A stretch of 64,000 nt of DNA from Phragmites australis (GCF_958298935.1 NC_084923.1:31650501-31714500); one strand, 5' to 3'; shown: positions 23,052 to 35,421, counted from the first letter of the stretch. Numbers and translations: made by a program. Notes: a model not told the origin generated them from the letters alone.

Positions 23052-26000
23052 TGTTACACCCGGTTTTAACGGCCAAAACCAAGTGCGGCTTATGTGTGCC
23101 CAGGAAGTTTAACACACATAAGGACGTCATAGGTGAAGTAACAAAAGCAATAATTTTACTTATAATCGTCAAACTCTTACACAAAGTCTTCACCTAAACA
23201 ACTCAACTAACCAATCTATAACTGTTAAACGACGACAGCGGAATGAAAGCATCGGCGACCAAGCACTCCACAGGCACTGACTGGAAGACACACTCCTAGA
23301 AGACCAGGTCGTCATCTTGAAAGTCTTGATCGTCTTCCACTGAGCAGCATATGTTTTTGGTAGGAGAAAGCAAGGGTGAGCACATAGAGTACTCAGCAAG
23401 TGTGGAAAAATAATGATATGCAGGCTTATATCAAGGATAGGCTGACACAAGGTATTATTTGCGTAAATGCGGGTAATGAAAACACATTTGGACTCAAAAG
23501 CATTAGACAAATATTAAATGAATGTAACTAAACAATCCATCATCTAGCATACAAGGTTCCCCACCCTGCATACCACAACCGTCTAGTACTCCCTGTACTA
23601 AGACCAAGACCCCACCATCTAGTACTCCTTGTACCAGAACCAAAACCAAACCACCATCTAATCATGTGAGGATCCAAGTCTCTCATATCCGTGAGCACGG
23701 CTGTTATAACAGTTTTACACTCTGCAGAGGTTGTACAACTTTCCCACAAGTCGTGATTTCATCACCTGCAAGCAGATAACTAGAGTCTCCATGTTGCAGT
23801 GCTGGCCAAGCACTATGCACACGCCAGTGGTGTGTTACCAGGAGATCACTACGAAGCCTTTACAAAGAATCCTCCCAGTATGTGTCACCAACACTCCAGG
23901 TTTCACCGCTAGGTACTACCACCTAGAAGCCCCCTCTTGTGCCATGTGGTTTCTGAGAATTTCCTTATCTCATCCACGCCTCCCCTCTGGCCCACACAAC
24001 ACTGAAAGAACCCTAATTAATCGGCTAAGCCTTCCCATATTAGTCTCGTGTTTGTACGGAGCTTCTCGGGTTGTCGCTCCACGAACCGGTCCTTACTTAG
24101 GTTACTTGAGCAAATACTAAACCAACGTCATAACCATGACAACCATCAGAACTACCTTGCTCAAGGCCTAAGGTTCCATGTTCCTAGACCATTAACCAGT
24201 TAACCACTATTGTTGCATATGTTCATTAGTCAAGTATATGACACTTCCCAATATCCCAAAAGCATGGCTAAGCAATCTACCCATAAAAGACTCCTAACCA
24301 AAAACCATCTAGGTTCCAAGGGATGATAAGGAAAAATCTAGGGAAAACCATAACATAGGTGGCTACCCATCATATTGACTCTGCATGCAATTTTGTAAAA
24401 CAAAACATTTAAAAACATAGGTTCAAAATGATCAAGGACACTTGCCTTCTCCTTGCTGCTGCTCAGTGTATTCTTGCTCCTGGTCTTGATATTCTTCAAA
24501 CTGATCCGGGGCGTTGACGACTAATTGCACAATAACCGGCAAAGCACACAAACAAAACATACTAAGAATAGAGCACAACCAGAGAAACAACAAGACAAAA
24601 CCTATCTAGAAAGATAGAGCTCGGAGAAACGAATCTATCGGCACAAGAATCGCTGAAATCGGAGTTACGACGGAAAAGATATGCTAAAAACAAGATTAGG
24701 GTTTATTTTAATTAAGAAAAGGACTTAATTGTAATTATGGAAAAGTATAGGGACCTTTTTGTAAAAATAGAGGGACCTATTTGTAATTATGAAAAAGTTC
24801 AGGGACTAAATTGTAAAAAGATAGGGGCTTTTAGGTAATTATAGAAAAGTCTAGGGTTCTTTCTGCAAAATTACCAATTAAAGGAATTATTTGGAATTTT
24901 TGGAATTATCTTTGTACTGGAAAAGATGAATTGCTGACTGGATAGATGACTAGGCATATTGGCTAATGTGGCACACATGTGGCACTGATGTGGCAGGGTG
25001 ACGTAGCTAAGGTGCTGACTGTGTTTAAAGAGGCGACACGTGGCAACCTGCTACTGGCTACTGAAGAGGTATATGTGCGATCTAATCTCAGCCGTTCGGA
25101 CTAGATCGGACGGCTCAGGATGGATCGGGCGACCGGAGGGGAGGAACACGGTTGAGCCGAGGGATTCACGGTGGCGATCTCGCCGGAGATCGGCACAGAC
25201 CTCGTCGCCGGTGTCGATCCTCGACGGCGAGCGGCGTAACACGGTGTGGCGGCCATAGGGAGCTCGTTTTAGGGCTTACCGGGGTTGGAACGGCACGGGA
25301 ACTGGCCGGCGTCGACGAGGGCGTCGGCGAAGCTCGGGGTGTCGTCGAGGTGTGGTCTCCGGCGGCGGAAAGGCGACGACGAGCGGCGTGGGAGACTATA
25401 CGCAAGCACGCGGTCACAACGGCGCTCTCAGAAGCGGCGGAGAGGCGGCGGCAACGGTGGACGGCGAGCTCGACCGAGAGCAATGGCGGGCGGTGGCGCA
25501 GCTCGACGATTCGGGGAAAAAGGGCACGAGAGGCAACGACTTTTGGCGAGATGGGACGGAGGAGCGTCGGGTTCTATATATAGGCGACGGGATCGTGGAG
25601 TCTGTGGCACGCACGCCAAGAAAGAGGGCGGCAGCGCTGCGGTCTCGTGCTCGGTTGGGACTCCGTCCGGAGGTAGGAGATGGTCCTGACCCGCGGGACC
25701 CACATGGCAGTTACTCGGGCGAAGGCGGCACGGCAGAAGGCGTCTTCAGCGGCGGGCGCAGGCGCGAGCGGTTGGCTGGGCCAGCTCGGGCGTGGCCCAG
25801 GCGGGAAGGGAAAGTGGGAAGCGGGCCGGCGCGGGAAGATGGGCCAGAGAGAGAGAAGGGAAAGGGGGTTGGGCCGGGGAAAGCGGGCCGAGGGAGGAAG
25901 CAGGGTGGCGTGGCTGGGCCGAAAGGGTGAGAGGGAGAGAAGGGAGGTCTGAGAGGGAATTCTAATATTTTCTTTTCTTTTTATTTCTTTCTCTTTTCCA

Positions 26001-26241
26001 AAACTATTTTCAATTATTTTCTAAACATTTCTAAATCTATTCTCAAGCAAACAATTCAAATAAGTCAACCAAAAATCTAAATGCCTAACTCCAGCATGAA
26101 TGCATTCAAACAATTAATGCTCCTAAATCAAATTTGAATTTGAATTTAGAAATTAGGTTTTATCCTATGCTATTTGTTTAAACTCAAATTAAATCTAGGA
26201 AATTTTTAGGAAATTGCAAAATTTGAAAATCAGGTGTTACA
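23052..26241 (-). mobile_element. 3.19-kb solo LTR (Tekay/RIRE3-like family) in the E2 leader
   Basis: The segment has TG...CA ends with inverted TGTTACACC/GGTGTTACA termini and a perfect 5-bp target duplication CAGAA (23047-23051 and 26242-26246). It has no internal coding region or second LTR, so it is a solo LTR left by recombination. Two related copies lie at 42069 and ending at 53957. Length and TGTNACACC ends fit large chromovirus LTRs such as Tekay/RIRE3; the family is inferred. Minus orientation is inferred from the + strand TATAAAT box in the oppositely oriented copy. The Arg/Gly-rich frames at 25150-25950 are GC-rich LTR sequence, not genes. Confidence 0.75.
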
Positions 26242-26246
26242 CAGAA

Positions 26247-26952
26247 TCAGGCAAAAAAAATTTTCACGGACATCTACAGAAAAAGTTACATTTGTTGCTC
26301 CCCGGCCTTGCCGGGTTCCGCCGATTTTTTTTCCCAAATTCGGCTTGGAAGATTGAGTTTTCGAGCCGTGAAGTTTTCGCACGCTTTTCAGAGAACGTGC
26401 TTGATTTTCTATAGGCCACATCTTGCATCCGTTTGCGTTGAAAATTTCTGTGGTTGTTTCTTGTGTGCTCCTAGTTCAGAATAAAATATCAGAAAAATAC
26501 AAAAAAAAATTCGTGATTCCTACTAGTGCTAAAAGACAAAAAAAGAGGAGCACATAGAGAACACCCAGATAATTGTACTATTTGCTGTGTCTTTCTCTGA
26601 TCATCCTGTTTAGTTTTGTTTCAGCTGTTGTGCTAGGACTAGGGACATGTGATAGACTAGCAACTGTGATTCATATTTTGGATACTTATTTAGCTTTGCT
26701 CATCTGATTACAGTTATTGCTAATCCTTGCTACCATATTGTGCCTTTCCAAGCTCCACCTCCTTTGATCCGAACAGGTTCACTCTTACAATCATCCCACG
26801 CTTCCAGACTTGTCACCGATTGTTCCTCCTTGCTGCGTTGGTAAGAACATTTGTAAGAGCGTGGTAAGACGCTTGAGTGTGTGTGATTCCTCCTTCTACC
26901 ACCTAGTAGTTGATAGGGATAATATTGTGTTGTCCTTTTTTTTCTACTAACC
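26247..26952 (+). other. E2 leader, part 2
   Basis: Leader sequence resuming after the solo LTR and running to the gag ATG. Includes a small GC-rich hairpin-like CCCCGGCCTTGCCGGG near 26299. No gene. Confidence 0.6.
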
Positions 26953-28108
26953 ATGTCACGTGATGGCTCTTCGTCGGATTTTAAGGATTGCGTGTCCAAG
27001 GAAGAACTCAACAAAGCCTTGCAGGATCATGCTAGACTATTGACAGACATTAGAACAAGCATTGCTAACCTTGTCACGCGAGTCAACGACCTTGAGTTGC
27101 GACAGCCACCATAGGATGATGAACATTCACATGATGATGATAAGAATAATGGTGACGGAGATGGTGACCAAGAAGATGGTGAGGTTTTTGTTGGGCAAGA
27201 TGCGCGTGCTGAGCAACGTCCTCGTGCTGAACAATTACATCGTGACCAACAACAACGTCGTCAAGGTAACGGAGGTAATAATGTTAATCGCAACGGTCAC
27301 GATGATCCTTATTCTAAGATTAAGTTTTCAATGCCTCCTTTTGATGGTGCATATGATGCTGATGCTTATTTGAATTGGGAAATGACGGTTGATCAAAAGT
27401 ATAGCTCTCATATGGTTCCTGAAATGCATAGAGTTAGACTAGCCACTTGTGAGTTCACAAATTATGCTATTATTTGGTAGAATGGTTTAGTTTCTAGTGG
27501 CTTAGAACCTGAATCATGGCCTAGACTAAAGTGTGCCATGCGCAATAGATTTATTCCTCCTGATTATACACATGAATTGAAAAAAAATTACAGCGCTTAA
27601 ATCAAGGTTCTAAATCTGTGCATGATTACTATCAAGAGCTTCAAATTGCTATGCTTCATTGTAGTATACAAGAGGATGATGAGGATACCATGATTCGTTT
27701 TTACTCTGGGTTGAGACGTGAAATTCAGGACCTTGTTGATTATAAAGATTACAATACTACCAATAGGTTGTTCCATTTTGCTATCTTGGCAGAAAAAGAA
27801 CTGCAGGGTCGACAACAGGTGCAGAAATTGCGGAACAATTTTGGGAGTACATCTACTTCACGAGTACCACGGGACAAGCAACACCATTCCCTTCTACATC
27901 TACACGATCTGCTGCTCCCTCCTCGAACACTCCGGCGCGTTCAGCAGGAGCACCACCACCATCACGTGAGGTGAGAAAATCTACTGTTTCACAGGATCCA
28001 ATACCAAACTCTTCTTCAAGTGCAGCTACCACGGGTCGTACATCGGGCATTGTGTGCCGTCGCTGCCAAGGTATTGGCCACATCATGAAGGATTGCCCAA
28101 GCCAGTGA
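26953..28108 (+). pseudogene. gag: E2 gag, disrupted, with zinc knuckle
   Basis: Starts at ATG 26953. The frame has TAG stops at 27112 and 27478, then shifts near an A-rich run at 27580. The capsid part continues in a second phase (27600-27974; HDYYQELQIAMLHC) and the zinc knuckle CRRCQGIGHIMKDC (28055-28096, CCHC spacing 2-4-4) is in a third phase, followed by TGA at 28106. Gag assembles the particle and the knuckle binds RNA. At least three stops and two frame changes inactivate it. The order and the downstream protease confirm identity. Confidence 0.85.
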
Positions 28109-31100
28109 GCATACTCCGCAACAGCAGATGTTGGATATGTTAGTCATAGTGATGTCGAGGAAGAATATACATTTGAAGCTAATCTTGCAGCCGATCATGA
28201 CATGGATAGTGAGGGGGAGGAGATTAGTGGTACCGCTGCCACGGAGAGTTATGCAGCACGCACCTTCATTGTGAAGCGAGTTTTGAGTTCTCAAATGGAG
28301 CAAGCAGAGCAGCTACAATGCCATAATCTATTCCAGATATTCCTCATTGTCAAAGATGCACGTGTTCGTACCATAATTGATGGCGGGAGTTGCAACAACC
28401 TCTTGAGCTCCGATCTTATGAAGAATCTTTCCTTGCCAACACGTGCACATCCTCATCCATACTACAATCAGTGGTTCAATAACAGCGGCAAGGTTAAGGT
28501 AACATAATCTACGAGAGTACATTTTTCTATTGGTTCCTACCATGATTATGCTGATTTTGATGTAGTGCCTATGCAAGCAAGTTCACTTTTGTTAGGCCGT
28601 CCTTGGGAATTTGATACCGATGCTACACACCATGGTAGAAGTAATAAATACTCTCTCATGCACAAGGAAAAGAAAATCACTTTGCTTCCTTTGACACCTG
28701 CTGAAATTGTGCAATGTGATAAAGCGCTAGCTGAAAAAGAAAAGAAAGAACGTGTCTTGAAATCTGAAAATCAGCAAGTAGCTCAATCTGTTTTCCCACC
28801 TAAGAAAGAGAAGAACACACCTAGGTCCGAAGGCATTAAGTTAAAGGGTGGTGTTATGCTTGCTACTAAATCTGACCTTGCTGAAATTCAAGATAATGAT
28901 GCTTTGTGCTATGCTTTGGTATGCAAAGAGGTTTTATTTTCAATTGATGATATACCTAGCTCTTTGCCTGCTGCTGTCACTAACCTTTTGCAGGAGTATA
29001 AGGATGTCTTTCCAGCTGAGATACCCCCAGGGCTGCCACCATTGAGAGGGATAGAGCACCAAATAGATTTGATCCTGGGAGCGACTTTGCCAAACCGCGC
29101 TGCATATAGGACCAATCCAGAGGAAACTAAGGAAATTCAGCGACAAGTCCAAGACCTTTTGGACTGTGGGTACGTACGAGAGAGCCTTAGTCCTTGTGTT
29201 GTTCCTGTTCTTTTGGTTCCTAAGAAAGATAGTACATGGCGCATGTGTGTTGATTGTAGAGCCATTAATAATATCACAATAAGGTATCGTCACCCTATTC
29301 CTAGGCTAGACGACATGTTTGATGAGTTGAGTGGTTCTATTATTTTCACGAAGATTGACTTGCGTAGTGGTTACCACCAAATAAGAATGAAATTGGGAGA
29401 TGAATGGAAAACTGCTTTCAAAACTAAGTTCGGTCTATATGAGTGGTTAGTGATGCCTTTTGGTTTAACTAATGCACCTAGCACTTTCATGAGATTGATG
29501 AATGAGGTTTTACGTGCTTTCATAGGAAGATTTGTGGTGGTGTACTTTGATGATATTTTGATCTATAGCAAGTCACATGAAGAACACCTTGATCATCTAC
29601 GTGCTATTTTTACTGCTTTGAGAGAGACACGTTTGTTTGCTAACCTTGACAAGTGCACCTTTGGCACGAATAGAGTTGCTTTTCTTGGCTATGTTGTTAC
29701 TCCACAGGGAATTAAAGTGGATGAAGCTAAAATTGAAGCCATCAAGAGCTGGTCGACCCCTGGGACTATCACACAGGTGAGAAGCTTTCATGGCCTTGCA
29801 GGGTTCTATCGGCGTTTTGTGAGAGATTTCAGGACCATTGCTGCTCCACTCAATGAGTTGACAAAGAAGGGCGTTCCGTTCCAATGGGGGCCAGCACAAG
29901 AACAAGCTTTTAATATGCTGAAAGAGAAGCTTACGCATGCACTTCTACTCCAACTTCCGGACTTTGGTAAGACTTTTGAGTTAGAATGTGATGCTAGCGG
30001 CATTGGAATTGGAGGAGTGCTACTACAAGGAGGTAAACCCGTTGCTTATTTTAGTGAGAAATTGAATGGGCCATCTTTGAATTATTCGACTTATGATAAG
30101 GAGTTGTATGCTTTAGTGCGAGTTTTAGAAACATGGCAACATTATCTTTGGCCCAAGGAGTTTATTATTCATTCTGATCATGAAGCTTTGAAACATATTA
30201 AAAGCCAAGCCAAACTGAACAAATGTCATGCTAAATGGGTTGAATTTATAGAGTCATTTCCTTATATCATTAAACACAAGAAAGGTAAAGACAATGTCAT
30301 TGCAGATGCGTTATCTAGACGTTATACCATGCTGTCCCAACTCGATCATAAGATTTTTGGTTTAGAAACAATTAAAGGATTATATGCTACTGATTTGGAC
30401 TTTAAAGATGCTTTTGAACATTGTAAAGAAGGAAAAATTTGGAATAAATATGTGCTGAATGATGGATTGCTATACCGTGCTAATAGGCTATGCATCCCAG
30501 CTAGCACTATTCGCCTATTGTTCTTGCAGGAAGCGCATGGAGGTGGTTTGATGGGACATTTTGTAGTGAAGAAGACCGAGGATGTACTGGCTGCTCACTT
30601 CTTTTGGCCTAAGATGAGGCACGACGTCGAGCACTACGTGGCACGCTGCACTACTTGCAATAAAGCTAAGTCTCGCTTGAACCCACATGGACTTTATATG
30701 CCTCTTCCTGTTCCTAGTGTGCCTTGGGAGGATATTTTTATGTATTTTGTTTTAGGATTGCATAGAGGGGGAGGGATAGTATATTTGTCGTTGTGGATCG
30801 TTTTTCAAAAATGACACATTTTATACCTTGTCACAAGAGCGATGATGCTACACACATAGCTGATTTATTTTTCAGGGATATCATTCGCTTGTATGGAGTG
30901 CCTAACACCATTGTTTCGGATCGTGATGCTAAATGTTTGAGCCACTTTTGGAGGTCACTTTGGAATAAACTTGGGACAAAGCTGCTGTTTTCGACGACAT
31001 GTCACCCTCAAACCGACGAACAAACAGAGGTTATGAACTGCACATTATCCACCATGTTGCGGGCTGTTTTGAAGAAAAATTTGAGGATGTGGGAAGAGTG

Positions 31101-31878
31101 TCTACCCCATATTGAGTTCGCTTACAACAGATCAGTTCACTCCACCACCAAGGTAAGTCCGTTTCAGGTAGTGTATGGTTTTAATCCCTGTGCCCCTATT
31201 GATTTACTGTCTTTATCAACATCCGAGAAATTGAATTTTGATGCTAAGACACGTGCTGATTTGATTCTGAAAATGCATGAGTTGACTAAGGAAAATATTG
31301 AAAAGATGAATGAGAAGTATAGAACTTATGGTAGCCAAGTTCGGAAACATATTACTTTTGAAATTGGTGATCTTGTGTGGTTACATTTGCACAAAGATAG
31401 GTTTCTTGATTTGAGAAAATCTAAATTGCTGCCTCGAGCTAATGGTCCTTTTAAAATTGTGGAAAAGATCAATGATAATGCATATAAGCTTGAGTTGCCT
31501 GCAGATTATGGGGTTAGTCCCACATTTAACATTTCAAATTTGAAGCTTTACTTGGGAGAAGAAGATGATATTGCATCGAGGACGACTCCAATTCAAGAGG
31601 GGGAGGATGACGAGGACATCACTCTTTCGGATACACACACACCGAATATTCCTCCAACAATAGGTGCATTGACACGAACTCGTGCACGTCAACTAAATCA
31701 TGAGGTGAGCTCGTTCCTTAGTGTTCCTTTATATTTTGATAAGGATGGGATGCTACTAAATAATTGTGATGTATTGTTACTTAGGAACACGGGAGAAGAA
31801 CAGCAAGGGCGCCCAAGCCAAGGTGGAGATCCAATCAAGTTCCAGTCCATTTCGGAGTCCAGGACTAGACTGCACTAA
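28109..31878 (+). pseudogene. pol: E2 pol: protease, RT, RNase H, integrase; disrupted
   Basis: Protease has the IIDGGSCNNLLS active-site motif (28376), with TAA at 28505. From 28565 a 749-codon open stretch holds RT ([13 protein letters not shown]; catalytic [10 protein letters not shown] at 29537), RNase H ([18 protein letters not shown], about 29970) and the integrase H2C2 zinc region (HGGGLMGHF...CTTCNKAK, 30537-30670). At 30740 the first integrase catalytic Asp is Tyr (WEDIFMYF). A one-base frameshift lies near 30765. The frame 30793-31878 carries the other two acidic residues (VSDRDAKC; NCTLSTM region) and a GPFKIVEKIN tail, then enters the 3' LTR and stops at 31876. The protein cannot be functional. 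Confidence 0.9.
31595..31607 (+). promoter_or_regulatory. Polypurine tract of E2
   Basis: AAGAGGGGGAGGA directly precedes the 3' LTR and lies inside the integrase reading frame. Confidence 0.85.
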
Positions 31879-32516
31879 AATGGTCGTCCAGGATGTATAC
31901 GGACTCCGTTTTTGACGTTCTACACATGGTTGGAAAGCTAAGGAGATAAGCTTTCCAACGGGACTAGTCCCATATCCAAATTCTTTCTGAGTCAACAGGA
32001 ATCGTCGAAACAAGTGGACATTCAGAATCTGTCAGGGTGCTGCGCCACCATCTTTTGGGCCGTTGGGCCGTGTAACGTGTTGGAGTCCATTAGGGACGCA
32101 TTCAGGGGTCCTTGGCCGACCCTAGTCTTTTATATACAGTAGCCACCGCCCCAATTAGGGTTGGGTTTTGCTTAGATATTGATCTACACACATATTGTGA
32201 GATTTTCGCTCTTGTTCCGGACCGACTAGGCCGCCGCAAGTGTTTGTGGAACCCCAACTTCGAGTGCTTGAATTCTATTCGCAATATTTCAGATTGCATC
32301 TTCTACGTTCTTGCTTGTATTCTCGGTACGCTTGTAGGGATTGAGCCTTCTTGGCGAGGTCAACCGCGCGACACGGTTGATAACCAACGGAGCTATGGTA
32401 TAGTGATTGCAAGGGAGACGATCTGTTCGGGTCGAAGCCTTTGGATCATCAACATCGAGTTCTCCACCTACCGACTTATCGCTACCTATCGGAAGATCAG
32501 GCCTACAACCTCATCA
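31608..32516 (+). repeat. 3' LTR of E2
   Basis: 909 bp, TGACGAGG...CCTCATCA (one base changed from the 5' copy at the start). The right target duplication AGGCC is at 32517-32521. Confidence 0.93.
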
Positions 32517-32521
32517 AGGCC

Positions 32522-34600
32522 AAGGTCCAAAAACATGTTTATTACGTGAGCGAGGTTCTACACGATGCTAAGCTACGATACCTGCAAGTACAGAAGCTGA
32601 TATATGCAGTCTTAATGTCTTCCCAGAAATTACGGCACTACTTCCAAGCGCACAGGATCACGGTCTTGAGGACGTATCCGTTGAAGGATGTAATACACAA
32701 CTGGGAAGCTACTGGATGAATCACGCAATGGGAGGTAGAACTAAATGAGTTCGATGTAAGCTACGCACCACGCACAATGCATGAAATCCAGAGTGTTAGC
32801 AGATTTCATCCCCGAATGGACAAGCGTTCAGGAAAAAAAGGCCAAACATGGTCGAAGATCATTGGATGCTCTTTTTCGATTGATTGCTCACGTTCCAGGG
32901 CTGGGAGGCTGGCATTATGATCAAATCTCCAACGGGCGATGAACTCAGGTACGTTGTTCAGTTAGACTTTAAAGCCTCTAATAATGTTGCAGAATATGAA
33001 GGACTGGTAAACTGGCTCCGCATAGCTGCATCGCTTGGGGTAAAACGACTTCTTGTGAAAGGGGAGTCACAGCTAGTCATAAACTAAGTTCAAAAGGAGT
33101 ACAAGTGCTTGGACGACAACATGGCAGCTTACTTACTCTAGGTGCGAAAGCTCGAGCAAAAGTTTAAAGGACTAGAAGTGACGCATATCAGAAGGAGTGA
33201 TAACTTTGGTGCGAATGAACTTTCTAGACTCACTTCTTCTGAGCACTGGTACCCATAGGGGTCTTCGTTAAGAAACTCCTAAACCATCTGTCCCAACAGT
33301 TCGGCGAACGGATGCTGCGCAACCCGACCAGCAGTCTGATCAGATCAGCGAGGCACAACCCGCAGACACGGATGTTGCACTACTCAAACGCAACTTGACT
33401 TGGATGACTCCATACCAAGCCTACCTCAAGGGTCGATACATCCCTGATGATGATGCGTTTGCAGATAAAATTGCTCATAAATCCAAGCTCTACATTTTGG
33501 TAGACGGCAAGCTCTACCGAAAGGGGAGTAACGGAATCTTGATGAAGTGCATCACTCAGGAAGAGGGCAATAAAATATTGCTCGATATCCATAGAGGCAT
33601 ATGTGGTAATCATGCGTCTTCTTGCACCTTGGTCAGAAAAATTTTCCGCCAGGGACTATTGGCCGACTGCCCTCCAGGATGCTTACGAACTGGTCAAAAA
33701 GTGCGAAAGTTGCCAATTTTTTGGAAGGCAGACCACTCGACCAGACCAAGCTCTGCAAACAATCCCTCTTTCTTGGCCTTTCTCCGTCTGGGGCTTGGAT
33801 ATCCTGGGACCGTTCCCAATGGCCCAAGATGGTTACAAGTTCCTATTTGTGGCTATCGACATGTTCACCAAGTGAATAGAGGCCGAACCCATAGGAAGAA
33901 TAATCGCAGAAGCTGCCAAGAAATTCCTGAGGAGCATAATTACTCAATTTGGCATTCCGCATTGGATAATTATGGATAACGGTAGCCAGTTTAGAAGAGG
34001 AACCTTTATTGTGTTTTGTGAAGAATTTGCATTAAGACTTGTTTCGCATCAGTAGCTCACCTGCAGAGTAATGGTCAAGTTGAGCGTGCTATTGGTATAG
34101 TCCTGCAGGGTATCAAAACTTGGGTCTTCCATAGGCTAAAGGCTTACTCGAAACGTTGGGTAAAAGAGCTTCCCTCGGTACTATGGGCCATTTGTACATC
34201 GACTAATATGGCCACCGGTGAAACTCCTTTCTTCTTGGTTTATGGAACAGAAGTGGTGCTCCCGACTGAATTGCAGTTTGGATCACCTCGAGTGGAAAAT
34301 TACTCTAAAGAAGGGAAGGAGCACTAACGAGCGGATGACATAAATCTACTCGAGGAGTACCGAGATCGAGCATCTATTCGAGCGGCCAAGTATCAACAGG
34401 CATTGTGTAGATATCAAGGCCAGAAAATTCAACCCAGGCAACTCGCTGCTGGGGACCTCGTCCCACGGAAGGTGCAGAAACAGGCCCAACGCCATAAGTT
34501 ATCGCTTAAATGGGAAGGACCTTACATACTAGTCGAGGTCACTCGACCTGGGTCAGTAAGGCTATCTACTCCAAACGGCGAGATACTCGAGCACTTGTAG
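32522..34600 (+). pseudogene. pol: E1 pol, second part: RNase H, archaeal-type RNase H, integrase
   Basis: RNase H resumes at 32522 ([20 protein letters not shown]). After WEATG and a stop at 32717 comes a second RNase H at about 32890-33260 with NNVAEYEGLVNWLRIAASLG and RRSDNFGANELSRL, the plant archaeal-type RNase H typical of Tat. Integrase has its zinc region at 33590-33715 (HRGICGNH...CESCQFF, split by a frameshift near 33650). Its core then starts with WGLDILGPFP (33793), has a TGA at 33872, and continues with IIMDNGSQF (33962) and SNGQVERA (34073). A stop at 34325 precedes a C-terminal part ending near 34600. Several breaks make it inactive. Confidence 0.87.
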
Positions 34601-34745
34601 AACATCAACCAACTCTGAAAGTTTTATTCATAGAAAATATTTGTTATAGGTAAGTCGATTACATTCAATTCAGTTGGTTACTCGATTACATAGTTTTTCT
34701 CATTCACGCTAATCCATGTGGCTAGTGCAAAATTTACAAAAAGGA

Positions 34746-35327
34746 TCAGCTTAGATCTTTCAAAAAACCGCATTTACCCTTGAACGAGTCAAGGAACCTT
34801 TTATACTCCTCCCTCAGGCAGTAGCTGATCACCCCAGGAATCGGCCGCCGACCAGCATAAGGGCCAGGATAAGTGGCCGAGGCGAGGGCCCTACTAGAGC
34901 TAATGACCGACACCGGTGATGCCGAGTGGTCTTCTGCCTGGTGCGAGGGCGATTTGGTGGTTGTCGACAGAAAAGACGACCGCGCCTCCCTAGCCAGTGA
35001 TGACCTGAAGGCTCCACGCCGAAGACCTCGATGGCAGCTTGGTCGATGATCCAATCGAGATCACCACCATCCTCAATCCTCCCCCGTGAGGAGCGGTGCA
35101 CCGTCTGAATTGAAGTGTAAGCCTTGATGTAATAGCGAACGTGCTGAATGGGGGGGGGGGTGGCGATTATCTGTGGTGGGCGCTTTTTCCCTCTTTTTCT
35201 TAGGCCTACCACTCGAGTCCTCATCGTCGGAGGAAACGATGATGATTTAAGGACGAACCATGGTGAGAGGCCTTGGGGAAAGGACTTCTGGGATTAATTC
35301 ACTAGGAGGAGATGGAGTGGAGGCCAT
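34746..35327 (-). pseudogene. E1 antisense gene next to integrase (VSSDDE...FLDSFKGK protein)
   Basis: On the minus strand, ATG at 35327 opens MASTPSPPSE; the frame meets TAA after MVRP, then continues IIIVSSDDEDSS and a basic PKKKR. After a low-complexity and G-run region (35148-35160) it reads GGDLDWIIDQAAIEVF, changes frame, and ends TYPGPYAGRRPIPGVISY...FLDSFKGKCGFLKDLS at 34749. The E3 copy (38703-39281) shares the start, the VSSD acidic motif, the basic patch, GGDLD-IID and the C-terminus. A minus-strand TATA box is 86 bases upstream. Similar antisense genes are known in Tat elements such as maize Grande. Function unknown; the basic patch could be a nuclear signal. Confidence 0.7.
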
Positions 35328-35412
35328 AGCTTCAAACTCTACAAATCCTAAAAGGCAATGGACAAAGGAAAAAAGGGGGGCGATATGAAAGACAGACAGC
35401 TTCGAGTCCCCT

Positions 35413-35421
35413 CTATTTATA
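35413..35421 (-). promoter_or_regulatory. TATA box of the E1 antisense gene
   Basis: TATAAATAG on the minus strand, about 86 bases before the ATG at 35327. Same sequence and spacing as in E3. Confidence 0.7.

Larger units (their letters stand above)
21603..32516 (+). mobile_element. E2: CRM-type Ty3/gypsy chromovirus inserted in E1
   Basis: The 10,914-bp element has LTRs of 905 and 909 bp with inverted ends TGATGAGG...CCTCATCA, a perfect 5-bp target duplication, an initiator-Met primer site and a polypurine tract. Gag-pol is on the plus strand. Without the inserted solo LTR it is about 7.72 kb. The integrase frame runs about 90 codons into the 3' LTR, a known trait of CRM elements, and RT/RNase H/IN text matches grass CRM/RIRE7-like polyproteins as I know them. 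Some CRM elements are centromere-targeted, but this cannot be concluded for this copy. Defective. Confidence 0.9.

Noticed and set aside
25040..25952. Overlapping Arg/Gly-rich frames in the large solo LTR
   Set aside because: Low-complexity GC-rich sequence open in many phases on both strands, inside an LTR with confirmed ends.
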